Part shown: one piece after another, positions 21,096 through 32,870 of the stretch | How the letters are laid out: each line of letters begins with the position of its first letter | Numbering within the stretch: position 1 is the first letter of the stretch | Origin: Acanthosoma haemorrhoidale | Taxonomy: Eukaryota > Arthropoda > Insecta > Hemiptera > Acanthosomatidae | Direction of reading: 5' to 3' | NCBI GenBank assembly: GCA_930367205.1 | Contig: OV884013.1 | Location: 89,901,333-89,965,332, forward strand | DNA: 64,000 nt | The notes under the pieces: model-generated | Databases searched by the model: none | What the model was told of the DNA's origin: nothing | Seen by the model: only the letters and a program-made list of their open reading frames with translations | Made by a program: the position numbers and the translations under genes

Positions 21096-21994
21096 GATAA
21101 GGAGCTGGAAGGGGTCCATTGATAGACTTACTTTTATGGGGGTAAGATAGGAGACATGATTTGTAAGAAGGAAAATGAGAGGAGTTGGAAGGGTTGTCAC
21201 TAGGAGGTGCCTGCTCACCTAACCCTGGTGACAAGTGCGGATTGTTCGAGTTAATAACATATCTGACTCCATGTATGATAGGTATGTGCCCCGACAATGC
21301 ACTGTGTTCAAGAGAAGAGGTACAGAGGTTTCATAAAGAATAAGGCCAGTTTTCAGAGTTCGTGCGGGGCCCGGCAGCGTAACAGGTACAAGGCGCCAGA
21401 GGGTCTGCAAGGAGGCTGAGATACAGGGTGACAGGCTAAGGGTGCTGCAGAGAGAGTGGGGTTGCAGGGCGAAACGCCCTGGTTTAAATATTATTTCCCC
21501 TTCCTACCGGAAGGTGGAGCCGGACTGAATGGGGTATGTTTATGATGGCACACCTGCACCTCTGTCACAAGGCGCGTGACCGGAGACAAGGGTCGCTTAG
21601 TTTATGGCATGCTAGGGACTCACCCATTAAGGTTTATGAGAGGCGACCCTAGGTCTACCGTGTCTGTTTTATGACGGCCAGGTGGCTTTTAAGCCGGATC
21701 ACCTGCTGTTACCTTACTTGCTACGACTGCCGGCCCATGCGTCTATTGCTAGACTTTCACCATGATTCACATTGTTACAATACATTATATATGCACCAGA
21801 GTATAGGGTGATTTAACTTAAGTAGTTAGTGGTCGCTACAGGAGTAATTATGGTTCTGGACTTTCTAAGGAATGAAATTAATAGGCTAGTGAGATCTGAT
21901 GTGCTTGAAGGTGGAGGGATATGAGAAATAGGTAATTGAGGAGGTGATTGTGTTTGCTGGTTGCCAAGATGAATGGAGTGCTAAGGAAGATGAA

Positions 21995-22130
21995 CTTATG
22001 GACGAGGAGTGAGCAATGCCTGTGAGTGTTCTCTGATCCGAACTGCATCGGCAAAAGACACAGAAGGTCTCAAATATCTAGCTGGGGCGCTTCTTGAGTT
22101 GCCTGTGCTTCTCTTCTTCTCGACGATGTT
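21995..22130 (-). pseudogene. LINE-C ORF1 C-terminal region fragment
   Basis: The minus strand encodes APARYLRPSVSFADAVRIRE and continues HSQALLTPRP before a stop. This resembles the Pro/Ala-rich tail after the zinc knuckles in Jockey-type ORF1 proteins. The knuckles themselves are not recognisable between this and the upstream PRE_C2HC-like piece. Confidence 0.5.
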
Positions 22131-22404
22131 CAATCCTAAAGGATTCTATATTCTTAGCCACCTTACAGTTTAATGGCCTTGTTAGCAGAATGAAAATAAT
22201 GCAGGAGTTTTTAGGGTTTTGTTGCATAACTCACTCTTATGCTGTCTACTTTACTAGTGCACTTTACTCAACTGGGAGGAGGGTGGTGACTGTAGGTTTT
22301 GGTCTGCCCATATGCCAGAAAATTATGGCCTTGGACAATGTCAAGTTTGGGGTACGGTTTTTAGACCTTAATTCAGTATATTACAGTTAGTTTTATTCGT
22401 AGAT

Positions 22405-22740
22405 TTTCTTTACTCCAGGTTATTGCTCAAGATCTACAACGAATAATTCCTCTTGTTGCTTATCCTCACGCAGCACGTTGGTCATTTGGTGATCTCTGTA
22501 TCTTATAGATGTGACCTTATCATCAATTTCGTCAGCTGGTGTAGTGGGATGCAGATATCTGATCACCACCCGTAGCGATCTCTCTTGCTTTGCTATGACG
22601 TATGGAAATCGGCCTTTGCATCTTCTAATTATCTGACGAATCGATCTATACGGATCAAGAGTGTCCGGAAATATTTTCAGTGTCCCGTGATCGATTGTGA
22701 CATGTGTATTTTCCCGTACACACAATTTTTGTTAATTGTG
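22405..22740 (-). pseudogene. LINE-C ORF1 PRE_C2HC-like domain fragment
   Basis: The minus-strand frame of about 101 codons contains RSLRVVIRYLHPTTPADEID and, later, MTNVLREDKQQEELFVVDLE. This arrangement (RVVIR-LHP...VTNVLR...FFVDLE) is characteristic of the domain before the CCHC knuckles in arthropod LINE ORF1 proteins, probably involved in RNA binding. No intact start or zinc knuckles are attached. It is the 5'-most recognisable part of LINE-C. Confidence 0.7.
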
Positions 22741-23228
22741 AGCATAGAAACTGCTAATATTTCGGATACATATTAATAATAAATTAATATTATAAATATC
22801 GGATAAATAATTAGGCTGATTTGGTGTCTAGATAGACTCCATGTCCTCAACTGTATATTTCAGCACCTCAAAACTGTAAGGCGTGAAGAATGGAGACTAC
22901 TCGACAGTTTCTTCTGTTTCTTTAGAAGTGCTTAGCTTCGAAGATCGAAATTCGAAGTCCTGCATTGAGCTAACTGCAGCGAATTCTTTTTTCTATTGAA
23001 CCTTTATGTTAATTCTTCTAATGATAATTAGCCTCCAATGCATAGCTCCCATGACACTTAGGTTTTATGTACTGTTGCTTATGTAAAACAGCTTTGGATA
23101 ATAAGATCCAGGATTTGATTGAGTGGTAATTATAGGTAATTAATTAATCATAATTACTCATTACGTGCCTTTAGGTCAGAATAAAATACGACAGGCTAAG
23201 CAGCAACATCGAACCTGAACAGGTATCA

Positions 23229-23760
23229 GTGTCGTTAAAAATATTTAAAGCGTCTTCCAATAGGGAATTCCAAACTTTGACAGTTGATGTTGGCCAGGCC
23301 ATCACCGTCAATGGCGAGCACTATAGGTCGATGATTACCAACTTCTTTTGGCCTGAATTGGGTGATATGGGCACCAACGACATGTGGTTTCAACAGGACT
23401 GCGCTACGTGCCACACAGCTCATGTCACATTAGGCATTCTGCACGAGCGATTTGAGGGGATGGTCATCCCACGTGGAGGTGATGTGAACTACCCACCAAG
23501 ATCGTGCGATTTCACCCCGTTAGACTTTTTTTGTAGGGTTTTCTTAAGTTGCAGGTCTATGCGAGTAAGCCACAAATCACAGTGGTCCTCAAAGCAAACA
23601 TAACCCATGCCATTGGTCAAAGTCAGCCTGATTTATGCGCCAGTCATGAAAAATTGTACATTTCGGATGCGCGCCACCCAGCGAAGCCTCGGTGGACATT
23701 TGCACGATGTTATATTCCATAAATAATGGCATCGATAGGCCTTCCAAATGAATAAAAAAT
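23229..23760 (+). mobile_element. Tc1/mariner-type element, internally deleted copy
   Basis: The transposase remnant includes ITVNGEHYRSMITNFFWPEL, WFQQDCATCHTAH and PPRSCDFTPLDFF, i.e. the second and third catalytic Asp of a DDE/D transposase, 36 residues apart. Compared with the copy at 53686-54745 (minus), the 5' leader CCAATAGGGAATTCCAAACT is joined at about 23281-23285 to the middle of the transposase, skipping about 660 bp that include the first catalytic Asp region. Downstream sequence to about 23760 continues past the transposase with stops. Terminal inverted repeats are not evident. Not autonomous. Confidence 0.75.
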
Positions 23761-24249
23761 TTCGATGATATCTCACACACACTTTGTTTAATTTATATTT
23801 AATGATAGAAAACGCTTAATAAAAGATCCTATACAATCCTTTAAAGAAACAGTCATTTGTTAGTAAATAAAATTAAAAACCTTTGAACGATTTTATACTA
23901 TTAGAAGTTAAATAAGTAAATATTAACTTAAACGTTATAGGGGAAAACGCGTTGTTCAAAAATAGTGTAATACATCAAATTAGAGTGATTGTTTCCCTTT
24001 GAAATACACTTTATCTTGTGGAAATAGGTCGGTTAGACGAGAAATCCGCTATCGGTAAACACAGGGCAAAGGAAAGCTGGCCCCCGTGGGAGAGCGCTAA
24101 CAAGAAAAGCAACCTCCCGGGATCGACCCTGCACCACTCCTCTTTGAAGAGGCAAGGTATTATGTTAAACAGGGAGTGCTCCTTTTCTTTGCTGTTTTTC
24201 ACCACCTATTGTTTCCAGGATCCCGCCAATTAATTGATACACACTACTT

Positions 24250-24262
24250 TACTGGAATGGAA

Positions 24263-24297
<35 letters not shown>

Positions 24298-24700
24298 TAT
24301 CAATAATCAAAACAATAGCATTTTAGCAACACTTAGAACTTCACTAAGTACTTGTCTTACTTTTTTACAGAAAAGGCTCATTAGCCCATATATATATATA
24401 TATATATATGTATTTGCGCAACATTTGTCAACCTTATATACAACTCTAATCTAAGGAATATGTTTATGCACCTAATTTCATTCCGTTCCAAGTCAATGCC
24501 TTCACTGCCAGTGTCAGTATGACGTAGCCGGAGGAGCGAGTTGGCCCCAACGGAGCAAGGTTTCTTTGGATTATAAATATTTCTTTATTGAATTGAATGC
24601 ATTCAATCAAAACAATAGCATTTTGAGCAGTACTTAGAACTTCAGTATATTCCGTCCTATTACTTTTTTTGGAGAAAATGCTTATTAACCAATTACTTCG
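24250..24700. repeat. TA microsatellites and an about 85-bp direct repeat
   Basis: TA runs at about 24266-24296 and 24390-24408 flank the first of two similar segments, about 24303-24385 and 24602-24690, which share AACAATAGCATTTT, ACTTAGAACTTCA and a CTTACTTTTTT/ATTACTTTTTTT block. Spacing is about 300 bp. The origin is unknown. Confidence 0.55.
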
Positions 24701-25744
24701 CCACTTTAGTAATCACCACAGAGCACACTTATAAATAAAATGTTAGTTGGTTTGGAAGAGGTCACAAGAACACCTCATTCTTAGGCGTCATTCTGAGTTG
24801 TAAAGTATTAGCGTACGGGTTAGGATTCCTAGGGAGGCTGAAAGAAAATTCTGGCAGTGGGAGGTGGCTAGATATTGAATAAATGGGATGTTAAAAAATA
24901 CGTGTAAGGTATGGTTGATTATCTGGATTTCGGGGACTGGATAGGAGGAGTATGACTTCCCCATACTTTTATTCAATAGGACCAAGTAGGATGGGGTATA
25001 GATAATTCTCCTGTTTTTCCAGTTTCTCCATTAAATAATAAAGTAGTTTGAATGTTCTGTTCTTTTGCAGTTGTTTGGATGTGATATGGGGGCCCTATAT
25101 GACTTGCTTGTTTTGTATAACTACTAGATAAGTAGTATAGGATTTTGCAGGGATGGTTTGGTGAGACAGCAACTCTAAAGAACACCATAAGCAACGGAGG
25201 GTGAAACTGTCATAAGAAGACTTGTGAGCATTTATTTTAAATCTCCTCATTCACAGAGCCTAGTTTCTAAAAGGGGAAGGCAATGCTTGGATAGCAAGGA
25301 TGATTGTGATTGGATGGTAGTGTCGTCAGCGAATTTTCTTTTTATTTTAATAATTATAATCAATAGTTGAGCTTAATGACATGCGAATTCGTTTAATTTA
25401 CAATCAACAAATTTAATTATTGATTTTATTTCCTCATAGAATGTTTTTGACAGTACATGGAAGCTAGGAGTTTCCTTGATGATTTATGTCTTCGATCTAC
25501 CAGTACCTCCTATTTAGACATAAATGTCTTCCATTATTTGATTCAAATTAACTATTAATAGGTAGAAAAAAATAATATCACGCTATGGTTCAATTTAATG
25601 AGACCCCCCCTCTTTCTAATACAGTTATGATTATTGATAGAAGTTGGTAGGCTGTTTTAATTCGTATGAATCATTGGACGTGGTTTTAAACTGTGGATAG
25701 TAATGGATATATAATGAAGGATATTAAGCTTTGTCAAAACTGAA
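24701..25744. other. Unassigned AT-rich DNA
   Basis: Only short open frames (up to about 73 codons) without motifs. Nothing recognised. Confidence 0.35.
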
Positions 25745-25875
25745 TTCTTTCAAAGCTTTATAGCAGGTCACGAGGCCACTGCCGTTTCAGTCTCCGAGGA
25801 GGATTATAGGGATGAGTGGCGCAGTGCAATGACTGTGCTACAGGATTAGGGTGGTTGGAAAGGCTACTGTGGAAT
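25745..25875 (-). repeat. LINE-C ORF2 C-terminus fragment
   Basis: GGTCACGAGGCCACTGCCGT and the following GACTGTGCTACAGGATTAGG match the junction of ORF2 end and 3' region in the LINE-C copies at 20120-20215 and 33905-34010. Only about 125 bp is present; the 3' region beyond is missing. Confidence 0.6.
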
Positions 25876-27494
25876 TTAAGCTTTAATATAAGCAATTAAG
25901 CTTTGAATAAAAAATTGGGATTCAATACGTAACCTCTAAATAGACTGAAAAGAGCGCTGATGGTACAAAAATCAACAAGGCCACAGGAATCCGGAAGAAT
26001 CCAAAGGTTTGAAGTAAATAATTTTATATATTTCTCAATAGCGTTCCTATTGAAGGAAAGCATTAACATTTGGAGCAGACACTGGAGAACGGGAGATCAT
26101 TACAAATTGGGTCGCGCCTAGAAATGGCAAGCTAGTGACGCTGGGTTACAAAGCCAAATCGAAACAATGTGAAGTGTTAGTATTGTATTGGCCGCCTATA
26201 CTTGGTTTGTTATCAGCTACTAACTCTTCTGGGTGGCAAATGTTTCCTTTTAGGGATTTTCGCTAGTACTTTTTTTAACTTGATATTCTACTGAATTCTA
26301 CTATAAATCTCACTATTCCCACTCCTCTAATATCAATACCAATGTTCTGTAAAAGGCTGTAGGAGCATCCTCCTCCATCTGCAAGATACCCACTACTTTT
26401 TTCTTTTCTTAATTGGACATGGGGCAATCTCACTAGTGAGTCTGGGGGATTTTCGGGTTTTCTATGAATGTGTACATTAAGCATGTTTTAAGCAGAAATT
26501 TAATGCAAAAATTGCATATAATATATATTCCAAAGCGGTCCTTGCATGATCAGTGTTTATGTCATCACCTCCAAAAGTCTTTCATCATTACTTTTCAACC
26601 TACTGATAAAAATTAATGTTATTCCAAATGATCGTGTAAGATCCGGTTCATGGTTGTGCAAGTTGCTGCTGTGAATTTTTTCGAAAATGTATTTTGTAAA
26701 TTATGACTTTTGGTTGAGATTGTTGTATTATAAAAACTTATTAAATTTAGTCTTTGAAATTAGATTTATTTTTAAAATTAATAGTTATTTATTTATTATA
26801 TTCAGAGATATTGCTTGTTTATTTTACTTGAAGCCCAGCCTAGTGGTTTTTGCGAACAAAGAAAAGAGACTTAGAGCAGCTTATACGCTATTTAAATAAA
26901 ATAAACTGCCATAAAATTCTAATTTTTCATTAGTGACATAAAAATATCCCAAGAGTTTATTAAATTCTATGGTAGATGGTTTTAACAAATAGCGGAAGAA
27001 AATGAAGTTGTGATCTGAAAAGAAGCGCTTCTAATCTTCATAATGAAGTAGACGAGGCTAATAATTAATGAAGTAGTCAGCTGCACAAAGGGCTATGTGT
27101 CGATGGGCTCATTGTTAAATGAAGGGCGAATATTACCTACTTTGAGGTACTCGGCACCTGTTGTTCTTGGCGTGACTGCGTCATATTTCTACCCAGGATG
27201 GTGGTAGTGCTGCTTTGAGCCTCTAAGCCATGTTATTTATTTATCGACTTTTCAAAGAGGGTTAAATGAGATAACATTCAATAATAATAACAATAATCAT
27301 TTGAATAAGCATTGAAGCGTCAATATTTTTGGTGGGACATGAAACTTGGAACTTTGGAAAGACCACTTTAATTATGGGGGGGGTATGTTCCCCCTTAATA
27401 AGCGAAACAATGACAGAACTCTTTAGACTTTCGTCCAAGCAACACCTGATGTACACTCAATGCAATTGTGATTGTAAGTTCAGATATTAGAATC
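25876..27494. other. Unassigned AT-rich DNA
   Basis: No motif-bearing open frame, RNA gene or repeat recognised. Confidence 0.35.
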
Positions 27495-27605
27495 TGATTC
27501 TCGGATATAAATCATTCTTTCTAGCCAATGATTGCTGCATGTAGGAGATCAAGCTAGATCACCAGAAACTGAGGAAAACGATTTAATATTTAAATTTATA
27601 ACGGT
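27495..27605 (+). repeat. Dispersed repeat family Rx, copy 3
   Basis: It shares ATCATTCTTTCTAGCCAATG, the TTGCTGCATGTAGGAGATCA block, and TAGATCACCAGAAACTGAGG with the copies at 5810, 11595 and 62880. Confidence 0.55.
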
Positions 27606-28434
27606 TTTTGTTGTTGCATTGTTTTTTTTATATCACTAAATTACTCCTCAAAAATTTGATGTATGCAGTTTTTTTTTAATATAAACTAATTATTTTATGC
27701 ATACTGTTATTAGCCTCATGCCAACACGTCTAGATTTTACAATAAATTATGGAAATTTCATGTTCACACTATGTTAAAAAAGAGAAATATCGGACACGCA
27801 TATATGCAATGATTTTTCCTGATAGAACATTACGAAATAACTCTTATCAATCTTATGGATTTTACGATGTTTTTTACAGACCAGTGAGGTCTGATAAAGG
27901 TGAGGCAGGGGTACCCTCTCGCCTGCTTTGAAGCTAATATATAGCAGTTTTATCCAATAACAAAATTAATAAATATACTTAAAATATGATTGATCATTGA
28001 ACTACTAGAGAAATGAAATTCCGGGCTGTGGTTTGCTTTACTTTTAAAAATAAAAAATTTAAATAAATTCAACCATCTTATGATGAAAAGCAAAAATTGA
28101 GAAAGTTTGTGTTGCATTCTATATCGATCGAAATGAAATATAAACATGTCAAAGCGTATTGAAAGTTAAGTTAGAATGCTTTAGGGTAAATATATTGAAG
28201 GGCACGCAGGAACATTTGAATAAGCAGGCACGTGAGTCCTAAAGCTTGGCAGTCTCTTTTTTGTTGTTTCTATACTTGGAAAACTTTTTAACTTCTCTTT
28301 CCCTTACATAGTCAGCTCTCTTTATTGAATAAATCAACCAAATTCACTTTACGTAATTCCTCTTGCATTCCAACGGTATTGAACGGATTGAAAAAAATAT
28401 GTAAATTTTTAAAGATTCACTACTTATTGAGAGC
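27606..28434. other. Unassigned AT-rich DNA
   Basis: No coding, RNA or repeat signal recognised. Confidence 0.35.
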
Positions 28435-28510
28435 TTTTTTTTTTCATAGCCCCTTTAAATTTACAAATAAATATATATAATTATAGATCCTCCGGCGAAT
28501 CTATATTATA
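28435..28510 (-). repeat. LINE-B 3'-terminal fragment
   Basis: A T tract followed by CATAGCCCCTTTAAATTTAC and TCC-CCGGCGAATCTAT matches the 3' terminus of the LINE-B copy at 47850-48440. Read on the minus strand it ends in an A tail. Extremely 5'-truncated copy. Confidence 0.65.
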
Positions 28511-28824
28511 TAAATATAATATAAAATTGAGAGCTTAGAACGATAATTTAATTTTACTTAAAGCATTCTATGCCATTTGGTGGGTAAATACTAAATTATT
28601 TCGGCCCATGATAAATTTTATGGATGAAAAATAACGTTCATTGTTACCCAAAGTTTTTTCAAGGAATTTGTCCAATAAAATGGAGCAAAGGTATTTTTAG
28701 CTGATTGATTTTTTTAAACTTGTTAAATTAAGCTTATAAATTCTCCTTAAATTTTGAAGTAACCGCCTTTATTCTATTTTATAACTTTATAGAAAATAAA
28801 ACAACTGTAACAATAAAAAAACAA

Positions 28825-28836
28825 CAATGTTGATTT
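28825..28836. other. Target-site duplication of LINE-A copy 2, 3' side
   Basis: CAATGTTGATTT beside the poly-T tract is repeated at 32859-32870 beyond the 5' end of the element. The last Ts cannot be separated from the tail, so the duplication is 10-12 bp. Confidence 0.7.
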
Positions 28837-29232
28837 TTTTTTTTTTTTCCTTTTTTTTCCCTTAGCTCTCAAACTTATAAAAATAGGATGTGGGAAAAAT
28901 AAAGAAAATTTATTTTGGGCTAACGAGTGCCTTTCACTAAGGGGAGTCCCCCATTTGAAGGATGTATGAGAAGGATATAGGGTGTGGAATGCCTAAAAAG
29001 GTGGATGGAATCAGGAAGGTAGTGAGAGTCTACCAAGGGTTGAGCCTAGGAGCACCTAGGCAATGGATTGTAGTCGGCCAGGCAAAGCCTGGCCCGCCCC
29101 GGCAGGGACCTGAAATGAGTCAGCCTCTCGGCCGGAAGGTCGACCCTGCTTACACAGGTAGATGGGGTCATTGTGGCTTCGGTTGAGTCGGCCGGGAGAT
29201 CGGCCTCGATCTCTCGGCTAGGTGTAGTTCGT

Positions 29233-31447
29233 TCAGTCATTGGGTTCAATGACGTCGATCGTCCTCCAGGCTTCGGCGGTCCAGCAGCGCTTCCATCTGA
29301 TGGGCATTGGTGGTGGTTGAAGGTCGGAGAATAGTGGGTTGTGGCTATGTCTGAGTGAGTCAAAAAATTTGATGTGCCTTCTCTTGATAAAATCTTGAAT
29401 GGTGAGCACTTCAAATTTTTTATGCATCTCGTCTGCCTTCATTCGGTCGAACGGGGTATGTTTGAGGGAGGTGCGCAGAACTCTGTTCTGAAATTTCTGG
29501 AGCGGTTGGAGAGTGTTAGGAGTCAGATACTTGAAGAGAGGGGTCCCATACATCAAAGTAGGTCTTAGGACGCTCTGGTATATCAGCAGCTTGTGGCGTA
29601 CCGATAAAGCCGGGCTGTGAAGGGGGCCTAGCACCGATCCTTGGGGGATACCGGCAGTGTAGTTTCTTCGGGTCGTAGACGTAGTGCCTATACGAACCGA
29701 AAAAGTTCTGCCTGTAAGGTAGGATCTTATCAGGTTCTGCAGCTGAAATCATAGCGGTAGCTCTGTTGCTCCGGACGTTCGATGCGACGTGGTGTTGCAA
29801 TCTCGCCAGGCTGCTGTTCGCGCTTAAGCCTGTGCTGAAACCAGTCTGCTCTGGTGGGATGACTTCTTGTGACTCGCAGTGCCCGGAGAGATGTACGTGG
29901 ATGATTCTCTTGAACAGCTTCGAGAGTTGAGTCAGCAGACTGATGGGGCGGTAATGAGATGGCTCATAACAACTTTTCGCAGGTTTCAGCAGAGGGACGA
30001 CCACAGCATGCTTCCAGTTATGAGGGAAATAATGCAGCCTGAAGCAGGAGCTCAACACGTTGGTGATGTAAGAGATTCCTTTCCTCGGTAGTTGCTTGAG
30101 TAAGATGTTCTGGATGGAATCCTGACCTGGGGTCTTCTTGCCGGTCGTTCTTCGAATGAATGCAGCGCATTGCCGTGGTGGGCGCATTGTGAGGTGTAGA
30201 TTTCGGAAGTGGTGGGGAGGGTGGGAGAGGGGGGGTCGAGGGCTCCTATTGGCTGTCCCTGGCCACGACTGACTTCCTAATAATGGGCCACCAAGATGTC
30301 CGCTTGTTCGGTGGTGGGAATGAACTGCCCGTTCACGGTCAGCCTTACACCGTTCTTTTTGGACCTGCAGGTCTTCACAAGCTTCCACAATTGCTTGTGG
30401 TCACCGTGGAGACTGGTGAGGAAATCTTCCCAAATCGAATTTTTCCACTGGGCCATCAGGGACTTAACTTGGTTTGTGAGATCATTTAAAACCGGTTTTA
30501 AGTCCCTGTTTTTGGTCCTAAACCACCTGTTCTTGATGTTATTACGCTGTCTAATCAGTTGTAGGATGTGATCCGGAGGTTTTCTCAGAGAAGGGGGCTT
30601 CGGAGAAAATTTCGGGATCGATGCATCAGCAGCTCGATCGATGACGTCCTGCAGCTGATAGATAGCGTAATCTATGTCCCAAGTGTGTCTCAGGGGCGTG
30701 ATTGTGGGCAACTCGGTCTTGATGAGATGCTTCTAGAGGTCCCATTTGGCCTCATCGTACCTGTACCTAGAAGCAGGCGGCTCTGGCATGTCACCTTCTA
30801 GTTCATAGAGAACAGGAGGTGGTGAAATCTAAGGCGGAGCATCCGGTGACCCGATGTGGCTGTTGTGTCAGGAGCAGGTCAGGCGTGGAGGTTCTGTCTG
30901 GGTTAGCGAAATGATGGAAGGTCGGCAATCCTGGGTGGATGACCATAAATGGAGTTTTAGTGATGTAACGGCCTAGGGCGTTTGCCGTAGTACTGCTCCA
31001 CCAGCTGTGGTTCGCATTTAGGTCACCCACGATGACGTGCCTTCGCTCATGAGCTATCGTAGTGAGCAGGAGCTTATACGGGTCGCAGACGGCTCTCGGT
31101 CTTCTGTAGAATCCTGACACGATGATGTTGTTCGTGAGCCGTAGCTGGAGCGTAACTATGTATTGGTCGGGGCCTAGGCTGATGGGTGGGGGCAGTCTCC
31201 TACAGGGTATTCCGTTTTTAACTAATACCGCTACTCCTTCAGAGATAGTTTCGTCTTATGGAGATATTTGGAAATAGTCTTGGCGGTAAGCAGTATAACC
31301 CGAGAAGCGGCAGAAGTGTATTTTCTTCAACCGGGTATCGGTGAGAACGACAACGTCTGGCGAATGGCACCGTAGAATTACTTTTACGTCGGCTTGTTTG
31401 GACCGAAGGCCGCAGACGTTGTCATTTAAAATTACGTGCCCCATCAT
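29233..31447 (-). pseudogene. LINE-A ORF2 (endonuclease-RT), broken, catalytic core deleted
   Basis: Read on the minus strand from the ATG at 31447. The first 63 codons of the endonuclease (NDNVCGLRSKQADV, VVVLTDTRL) end in a frameshift; the region with VGDLNANHSWW resumes at 31120-30803. The linker at 30711-30277 has the Trp codons that are TAG in copy 1. Reverse transcriptase begins HYRPISLLTQLSKLFKRI. A deletion of about 27 codons follows AMIS, removing the LDSSKAFD block. A second deletion of about 130 codons joins MLGPL to HSPALSVRHKLLIY, removing the catalytic Asp-Asp box. The C-terminus RRHIKFFDSLRHSHNP is intact and ends at 29233. It cannot encode a working polymerase. Confidence 0.88.
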
Positions 31448-32581
31448 TTAGATGTTTGATTTTTTGAATTCTGACATCATCTGCGTTACCGCCTCGGTGA
31501 GTTTATTCATGGCAGCGGTCATGCTGCTCAGCATGTTCATCATACTGCCCAAGATACCCATCAAGGCATCATTATTACTGTTAGTAGGTTGAGGAAGGGG
31601 CTCTGGGAGAACTTCCGGAGCCCTGGGGTTTCCGGATACCATCTGAGCATAGGAGGCAGTCTGTTGTGGTGGAGGGGGGCAGGCATGTATGTGGCCCTTC
31701 TCGGCCCGGCTGTAATATTCTGTGCCTGCTTTTTTATCTCTGCAGTCTCTAGAAGTTTTACCCTGTACGGGCACTGTCGGTACGACGCGACATGATTTCC
31801 CCCGCAATTGGCACATTTGAGGGGAATTGAAGCGTCTCTTGGGCAGTCTTTTATGTCGTGAGGCTCGCTGCACCTCACGCACTTGGCCTGCTTGAAACAG
31901 TACCGTCTGGTATGGGCGTATTCCTGGCAGTTCAGGCACATCGGGATCCCTCTTTTTTCGTGAAAAGTGCTCACTCGAAAAAGCACATTATTTATATGAC
32001 GGAGCTGCTTCAAGGTCTCCGCCTTCAATGTGTGATCCCTTATCACTAGTATCGGTTCGATCTCTGTCCGAGCGCCATTTTGGTCGGAGCGCCGTAATCG
32101 ATATACATCGATAACGTTGCTACCCACGCTTTTAATGTGGGCTTTTATCTCCTCGATTCGATGAGAGAGATGGAATCCATGAAGTAAGTACTTCTTATTG
32201 GGCTTGGTACCACGGGGGGCAAACGTGTGAAATGGGATCTTTAAATCCCTGATTGCAGCAATTGTTTGCTGTTGGTCTAGTATGCTGTTGCAGAACACCT
32301 TAGTGTCCTGCTGCGTCTGCACTATTTTGTAGAGTTTTACGTGGTAATCGGCTAATAACCTCGTGAGGTCATAGCTGTTAATATGCTCTAATATAAGGGT
32401 GGGGTGGCGATTTAGGGGCAGAAGGGGTGGCGGATGTACTGGCTTTGGACTGGGCTGCCGAGTTTAGGGGGGTGAAGGAGTTAGAGGTTTGAACCTCTGG
32501 GGCCTGGGGGAGAGTACGCTTGCGGCATACTCTTTTTGCATGTTGAAATTCATCAACTGGGGGGTCCCTACGGCTTGCCAT
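31448..32581 (-). pseudogene. LINE-A ORF1 (gag-like), broken by two C-run indels
   Basis: It starts with ATG at 32581 (MASRRDPPVDEFQHAKR). An extra base in the C-rich run at about 32398-32406 shifts the frame after 67 codons; copy 1 keeps the frame there. The middle frame (32322-31561) has a region with GARTEIEPILVIRDHTLKAE followed by three CCHC knuckles beginning CLNCQEYAHTRRYC. A run of six Cs at about 31674-31679, against seven in copy 1, shifts the frame again before the Gln/Pro and Met/Ser-rich tail ending at 31448. The stop is directly followed by the ORF2 ATG. Confidence 0.85.
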
Positions 32582-32858
32582 ACCCTACAAAGGTCCGTTC
32601 CACGCACTTCCAGTTAAGGGGGAGAGCCCCACTTATAATAATCAAAAGCACTCACCTGTTTTCACGGGAACAAAGTGCCCCTGACTAAAATATCAAAATT
32701 TTACCGGATTTGAGCTCTTGCCACAATGGAAGCTGGATAGCGTCTCTTGTTGTTCAGAAAGTACGCATTAAGTTTTAACACAACGAGAGCTTGTTTAATT
32801 TCTAGAGAATATAACCTTTTTGAATGTTTCAAGTTTAGTTGCAACAATCGATTACACG
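32582..32858 (-). other. LINE-A 5' untranslated region
   Basis: About 275 nt lie between the 5' target duplication (32859-32870) and the ORF1 ATG. The extent is inferred from the duplication. LINEs of this class usually carry an internal promoter here, but no specific motif is identified. Confidence 0.55.
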
Positions 32859-32870
32859 CAATGTTGATTT
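32859..32870. other. Target-site duplication of LINE-A copy 2, 5' side
   Basis: CAATGTTGATTT matches 28825-28836. Confidence 0.7.

Larger units (their letters stand above)
19800..22745 (-). mobile_element. LINE-C, decayed and internally deleted Jockey-like non-LTR element
   Basis: Reading the minus strand from 22745 down, I see ORF1 pieces (22405-22740 and about 21995-22130), endonuclease start and end pieces (about 20440-21095), then the ORF2 C-terminus and 3' untranslated region (19805-20215). The order and orientation fit one element that has lost most of its reverse transcriptase. A block at about 21470-21780 is not explained by LINE coding sequence and may be another insertion. The 3' part is shared with 33597-34085, 25745-25875, 6478-6552 and 45560-45660, which defines the family. 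Confidence 0.7.
28837..32858 (-). mobile_element. LINE-A copy 2, full-length but inactive
   Basis: The element is about 4.0 kb, bounded by a poly-T/A tail (28837-28860) and a CAATGTTGAT(TT) duplication, so both ends are known. It has a 5' untranslated region of about 275 nt, ORF1 starting at 32581, ORF2 starting at 31447 and a 3' untranslated region of about 390 nt ending GAGCTAAG. ORF1 carries two indels in C runs. ORF2 has several frameshifts and two deletions. Relative to copy 1 it keeps the whole 5' end and a longer 3' end but lacks the RT core. Confidence 0.9.
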
